Translations under genes and position numbers: made by a program
From: RGIG6904 sp024680835
Lineage (GTDB): Bacteria; Bacillota; Clostridia; Lachnospirales; Lachnospiraceae
DNA length: 7,104 nucleotides
Direction of reading: 5' to 3'
NCBI GenBank assembly: GCA_024680835.1
Contig: JAILBP010000099.1
Span: forward strand, 1-7,104
The notes under the pieces: generated by a model
The model's input: only the letters and a program-made list of their open reading frames with translations
Told to the model about the DNA's origin: nothing
Databases searched by the model: none
Shown: positions 4,637-7,104 of the stretch, one piece after another
Layout of the letters: the number at the start of each line of letters is the position of its first letter
Numbering within the stretch: position 1 is the stretch's first letter

Positions 4637-6504
4637 GGCATTACCTGCCCTTCACTTATTTTTGATGCGAACATAAAGAAATATTCGCCGAAAAGATCTC
4701 CGTACACGCCTGTGACATCTTCTTTTACCGCACAGTCTTCTCTTACCGAATACAGTGGTACAAATCCAAAATAATACTGAGTAAACATAGAGGCTTCACA
4801 CATGCGCAAAACTTCATCCCGCGAAGATCCTGCCGGCAGATCACCCGCGTATCTCAGATAGTATTCCGGCTCATATCCATAGAAATTGCCGTAATTATAG
4901 TATCCATCCGTATCAAAGATATCCAGATACGATGAAGCGTCATCATATTCCGCGGACCAGTTAAACCTGGCAATATCGAAATCATGTTTTGACAATGCTC
5001 TTACATAATCTTCATCACTCATCCCTACAAGCTCAACACCTATGCCCAAGGTCTCTTCCAGCTGATCTTTGATATTCGATGCGACGAGCATGTTGATATA
5101 ATTGATATTATACACATATCGCAGTGTTGCAGACTCTTTAAAATTACCCTCAGACACAGATTTTTCCTTTAGTTTCTGAGCCAGGGCACGCTTGTCTTCG
5201 TACCCGGTTGTCGCCGCGTCTTCAAATCCGAACACATCTGTAAAACCACCGTCCATAGGAGGGATTTCATAGCCATTCTCAAAACTCTTTTTTGAATGAT
5301 CTGATATACCCGGCGGCACCAGCGACCATAAAGGAACAGCGTGTCCCTCGAAAACATCACCTGCCAGTTTTTCTCTGTCAAGACATAAACATATTGCAGC
5401 CCTGATCCTCCAGTCTCTGACATTCGACAGGTTGAATATCAGGAAATTGCTGTCAGCTGTGTCCTGTAAAACATATTCGTCGGATGCGATGATCTCTTCT
5501 TTGTGCCCTCCGGAAATATCTGTTATCAAATCATATTCACCACGGGCATATTTATAGGTTGCATCTACTTTGTCATCAAATCCAAAAAAAACCGAATCGC
5601 AGCTAATGTTGGAAGCGTTATAGTATCTTTCAGCCGACTTCATCATAATACCGGTATCTGAGATTTCTTCAATACTGAATGCTCCGTTTGTAACTATGTT
5701 TTTACTGTCTATCCGATCACCATTTCCAAAAATGAAAGTCCTGAAGCTTTCTCTCACAGGACACAGGCAGGCTGCAGCACACATGCGCAGGAAATAAGGA
5801 CATTTCTTTTCGAGTTCAATTTCCAGAGTTTTTGAATCCAAAGCTTTTATTCCCAATTTTTCCGGTTCCCGGTTTCCTTTATGTATTGCAGAGGCATTTG
5901 TCACAATACCGTTCAGATATGTACTGTAGTATCCATCATTGTCCGGAGACACAAGTCTCCTCCATGAATAAACAAAATCATCTGCCGTAACCGCCTTGCC
6001 GTCAGTCCAGAATATGTCATCCCTGAGATAAAAGGTATATTTCAACCCGTCTTCACTGACCTCATAATCTTTTGCCTGTCCAAATACAACCTTCGTCCCA
6101 CGGATTTTATCTTTATCTTTTAATGCAGTATGTTTCATAAGCCCTTCAAATGAATGCAGAACATATGAACATTCTGCGGACGTTGACACACGGGCGGGAT
6201 CAAAGCAATCCGGTATTCCCCCAAGGCTGACACGTATCTCTGTTTTTAATGCTTTCGGGTTTTCACCCTCCCGTTCTTCTGCCTCAGACTCATGTTCGTC
6301 AAAACTCTCTGCTTCACCGGGGCCGATGTCAAGTTCTATATTCAGATCATCATGTGTGGTTTCTTCGGGCATATTGTCATAATCATAGGCGATATCCTGA
6401 TCGGAAACCACATCTTCGGATCTGTTTTTTTTGCTGTAATATGCCACAAAAAAACATGCCAATGCAAATACTATGACCACTATAAAACCTATTGTCTTTT
6501 TCAT
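4633..6504 (-). CDS. Membrane-anchored oligopeptide-type solute-binding protein (family 5), 623 aa
   Basis: Extracytoplasmic binding protein of the OppA/DppA type, which normally hands peptides or similar ligands to an ABC importer. Seen: N-terminal hydrophobic anchor (4-23), long acidic linker (about 28-86), then the binding fold: ALKTEIRVSLGGIPDCFDPA (85-104), FYLRDDIFWTDGKAVTADDFVYSWRRLV, CLDREKLAGDVFEGHAVP and SLVPPGI (about 374-400), DFDIARFNWSAEYDDASSYLDIF (508-530). ALAC at 14-17 loosely resembles a lipobox, but hydrophobic residues continue after Cys17, so a membrane anchor is as likely as a lipoprotein. Twelve cysteines, including MCAAACLC and ICLC, are unusual for this family. No Opp permease or importer ATPase is visible. 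Instead it overlaps an exporter ATPase gene upstream and a sortase gene downstream by 4 bases each. GAGGAG lies 5 bases before the ATG. It may serve as a sensor or surface capture protein; the ligand is unknown. Confidence 0.93.
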   Translation of the reverse strand: MKKTIGFIVVIVFALACFFVAYYSKKNRSEDVVSDQDIAYDYDNMPEETTHDDLNIELDIGPGEAESFDEHESEAEEREGENPKALKTEIRVSLGGIPDCFDPARVSTSAECSYVLHSFEGLMKHTALKDKDKIRGTKVVFGQAKDYEVSEDGLKYTFYLRDDIFWTDGKAVTADDFVYSWRRLVSPDNDGYYSTYLNGIVTNASAIHKGNREPEKLGIKALDSKTLEIELEKKCPYFLRMCAAACLCPVRESFRTFIFGNGDRIDSKNIVTNGAFSIEEISDTGIMMKSAERYYNASNISCDSVFFGFDDKVDATYKYARGEYDLITDISGGHKEEIIASDEYVLQDTADSNFLIFNLSNVRDWRIRAAICLCLDREKLAGDVFEGHAVPLWSLVPPGISDHSKKSFENGYEIPPMDGGFTDVFGFEDAATTGYEDKRALAQKLKEKSVSEGNFKESATLRYVYNINYINMLVASNIKDQLEETLGIGVELVGMSDEDYVRALSKHDFDIARFNWSAEYDDASSYLDIFDTDGYYNYGNFYGYEPEYYLRYAGDLPAGSSRDEVLRMCEASMFTQYYFGFVPLYSVREDCAVKEDVTGVYGDLFGEYFFMFASKISEGQVMP

Positions 6505-7104
6505 GAATTCTCCTCAAACTGCTTCATATAAAGGCTGTAATAAACGCCCTTCTGTCTCATCAGCTGAGCATGGTTTCCCCGCTCGACTATCTTACCCTCG
6601 TCCACCACCAGGATAACATCCGCATTTACCACGGTTGAAAGCCTGTGAGCTATTATGAAGGTTGTGCGTCCCTCCGACGCGATATCTATAGCATCGGTAA
6701 CTGCTTTTTCGGTCAGCGTGTCAATGGACGATGTCGCCTCATCCAGCACCAGTATTGCGGGATCAGACAAAACTGCTCTCGCAATGGAAAAGAGCTGTTT
6801 CTCCCCCATTGAAAGCCTGTCACCGCCCTCTCCGAGATCGGCATCGAGTCCTCCGTCCAGTCTTTCCATGACTCCGAGAGCCGAAACCGTACGAAGTGCC
6901 AACCTTATCTCCTCATCCGTAGCATCCGGCTTTCCGTATCTTAAGTTTTCCCTCAGAGAACCCGAGAAAAGATGCGGCGTCTGCAAAACATAACCTATAT
7001 TGCTGTGAAGCCACTTCAGGGATCTTGATCTTATATCCTTACCGTCTATCAGTACAACGCCCTCTGTAGGCTCAAAGAACCTGCACACAAGATTCACCAG
7101 CGTT
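6501..7104 (-). CDS. ABC exporter ATP-binding domain, C-terminal part (5' end outside window)
   Basis: Nucleotide-binding domain of an ABC exporter of the MsbA/MdlB/LmrA type, normally fused behind six membrane helices that lie beyond the window. The frame is open to the window edge, where residues TLVNL are the end of the Walker A region (GKTTLVNL expected). Seen: Q-loop YVLQTPHLFSGSLREN; signature LSMGEKQL (family LSGGQ); Walker B AILVLDEATSSID; H-loop IAHRLST; the usual tail DEGKIVERGNHAQLM. All catalytic elements visible are intact. Its TGA overlaps the ATG of the solute-binding protein gene (ATGA), so the two are coupled. The half-transporter may pair with another exporter gene further upstream. 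The domain type is that of exporters, so it is not an obvious partner for import by the neighbouring binding protein; what it moves cannot be told from here. Confidence 0.95.
   Translation of the reverse strand, partial: TLVNLVCRFFEPTEGVVLIDGKDIRSRSLKWLHSNIGYVLQTPHLFSGSLRENLRYGKPDATDEEIRLALRTVSALGVMERLDGGLDADLGEGGDRLSMGEKQLFSIARAVLSDPAILVLDEATSSIDTLTEKAVTDAIDIASEGRTTFIIAHRLSTVVNADVILVVDEGKIVERGNHAQLMRQKGVYYSLYMKQFEENS

Noticed and set aside
6655..6993. Plus-strand Ser-rich 112-codon frame
   Set aside because: Antisense to the conserved ATPase domain of the ABC exporter; composition follows from the opposite strand.
1..7104. CRISPR arrays, insertion sequences, tRNA or rRNA genes
   Set aside because: No regularly spaced repeats, transposase motifs, terminal inverted repeats or recognisable RNA gene sequences seen on either strand.

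Overview
The window looks like chromosomal DNA of a Gram-positive anaerobe of the Clostridia, most likely a Lachnospiraceae member (Butyrivibrio/Roseburia-like). The basis is recalled resemblance of the ketol-acid reductoisomerase to that group, strong AGGAGG-type ribosome binding sites, a class B sortase and a moderate base composition. No database search was possible, so the placement is an inference. Every gene I can support lies on the minus strand, so transcription runs from high to low coordinates.

Right half (7104 down to about 2624): a cell-envelope locus. It holds the 3' part of an ABC exporter with a fused ATPase domain, then a membrane-anchored OppA-type (family 5) solute-binding protein, then a class B sortase. 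These three are chained by two 4-base ATGA stop/start overlaps, so they form one translationally coupled operon. After a 123-base gap with a 10-bp direct repeat comes a small secreted surface protein. It has a signal peptide, an acidic Ser/Thr/Ala/Asp-rich stalk and a C-terminal tail built like a sortase sorting signal, but with VAQTA-D where LPxTG-D or NPxTN would be expected. It is probably the cognate substrate of the adjacent sortase. A strong intrinsic terminator closes the unit.

Left half (about 2600 down to 1): branched-chain amino acid metabolism. A candidate extended -10 promoter drives ilvN (acetolactate synthase regulatory subunit), followed by ilvC (ketol-acid reductoisomerase) and the first 264 codons of leuS (leucyl-tRNA synthetase). 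The 120-base ilvN-ilvC gap encodes a possible 20-codon leader peptide with the core LLRLILLRV. Its stop codon sits between the ilvC ribosome binding site and the ilvC start, and it overlaps two mutually exclusive short stems. This would suit a leucine-sensing translational switch. Within ilvC, a glutamate that normally contributes to the Mg2+ site is replaced by alanine (A198).

Most worth checking: the putative leader peptide of ilvC, the E-to-A change in the IlvC metal site, and the sortase B locus with its atypical sorting motif, heavily charged sortase insertion and an anchored solute-binding protein that has no permease genes beside it in the window.
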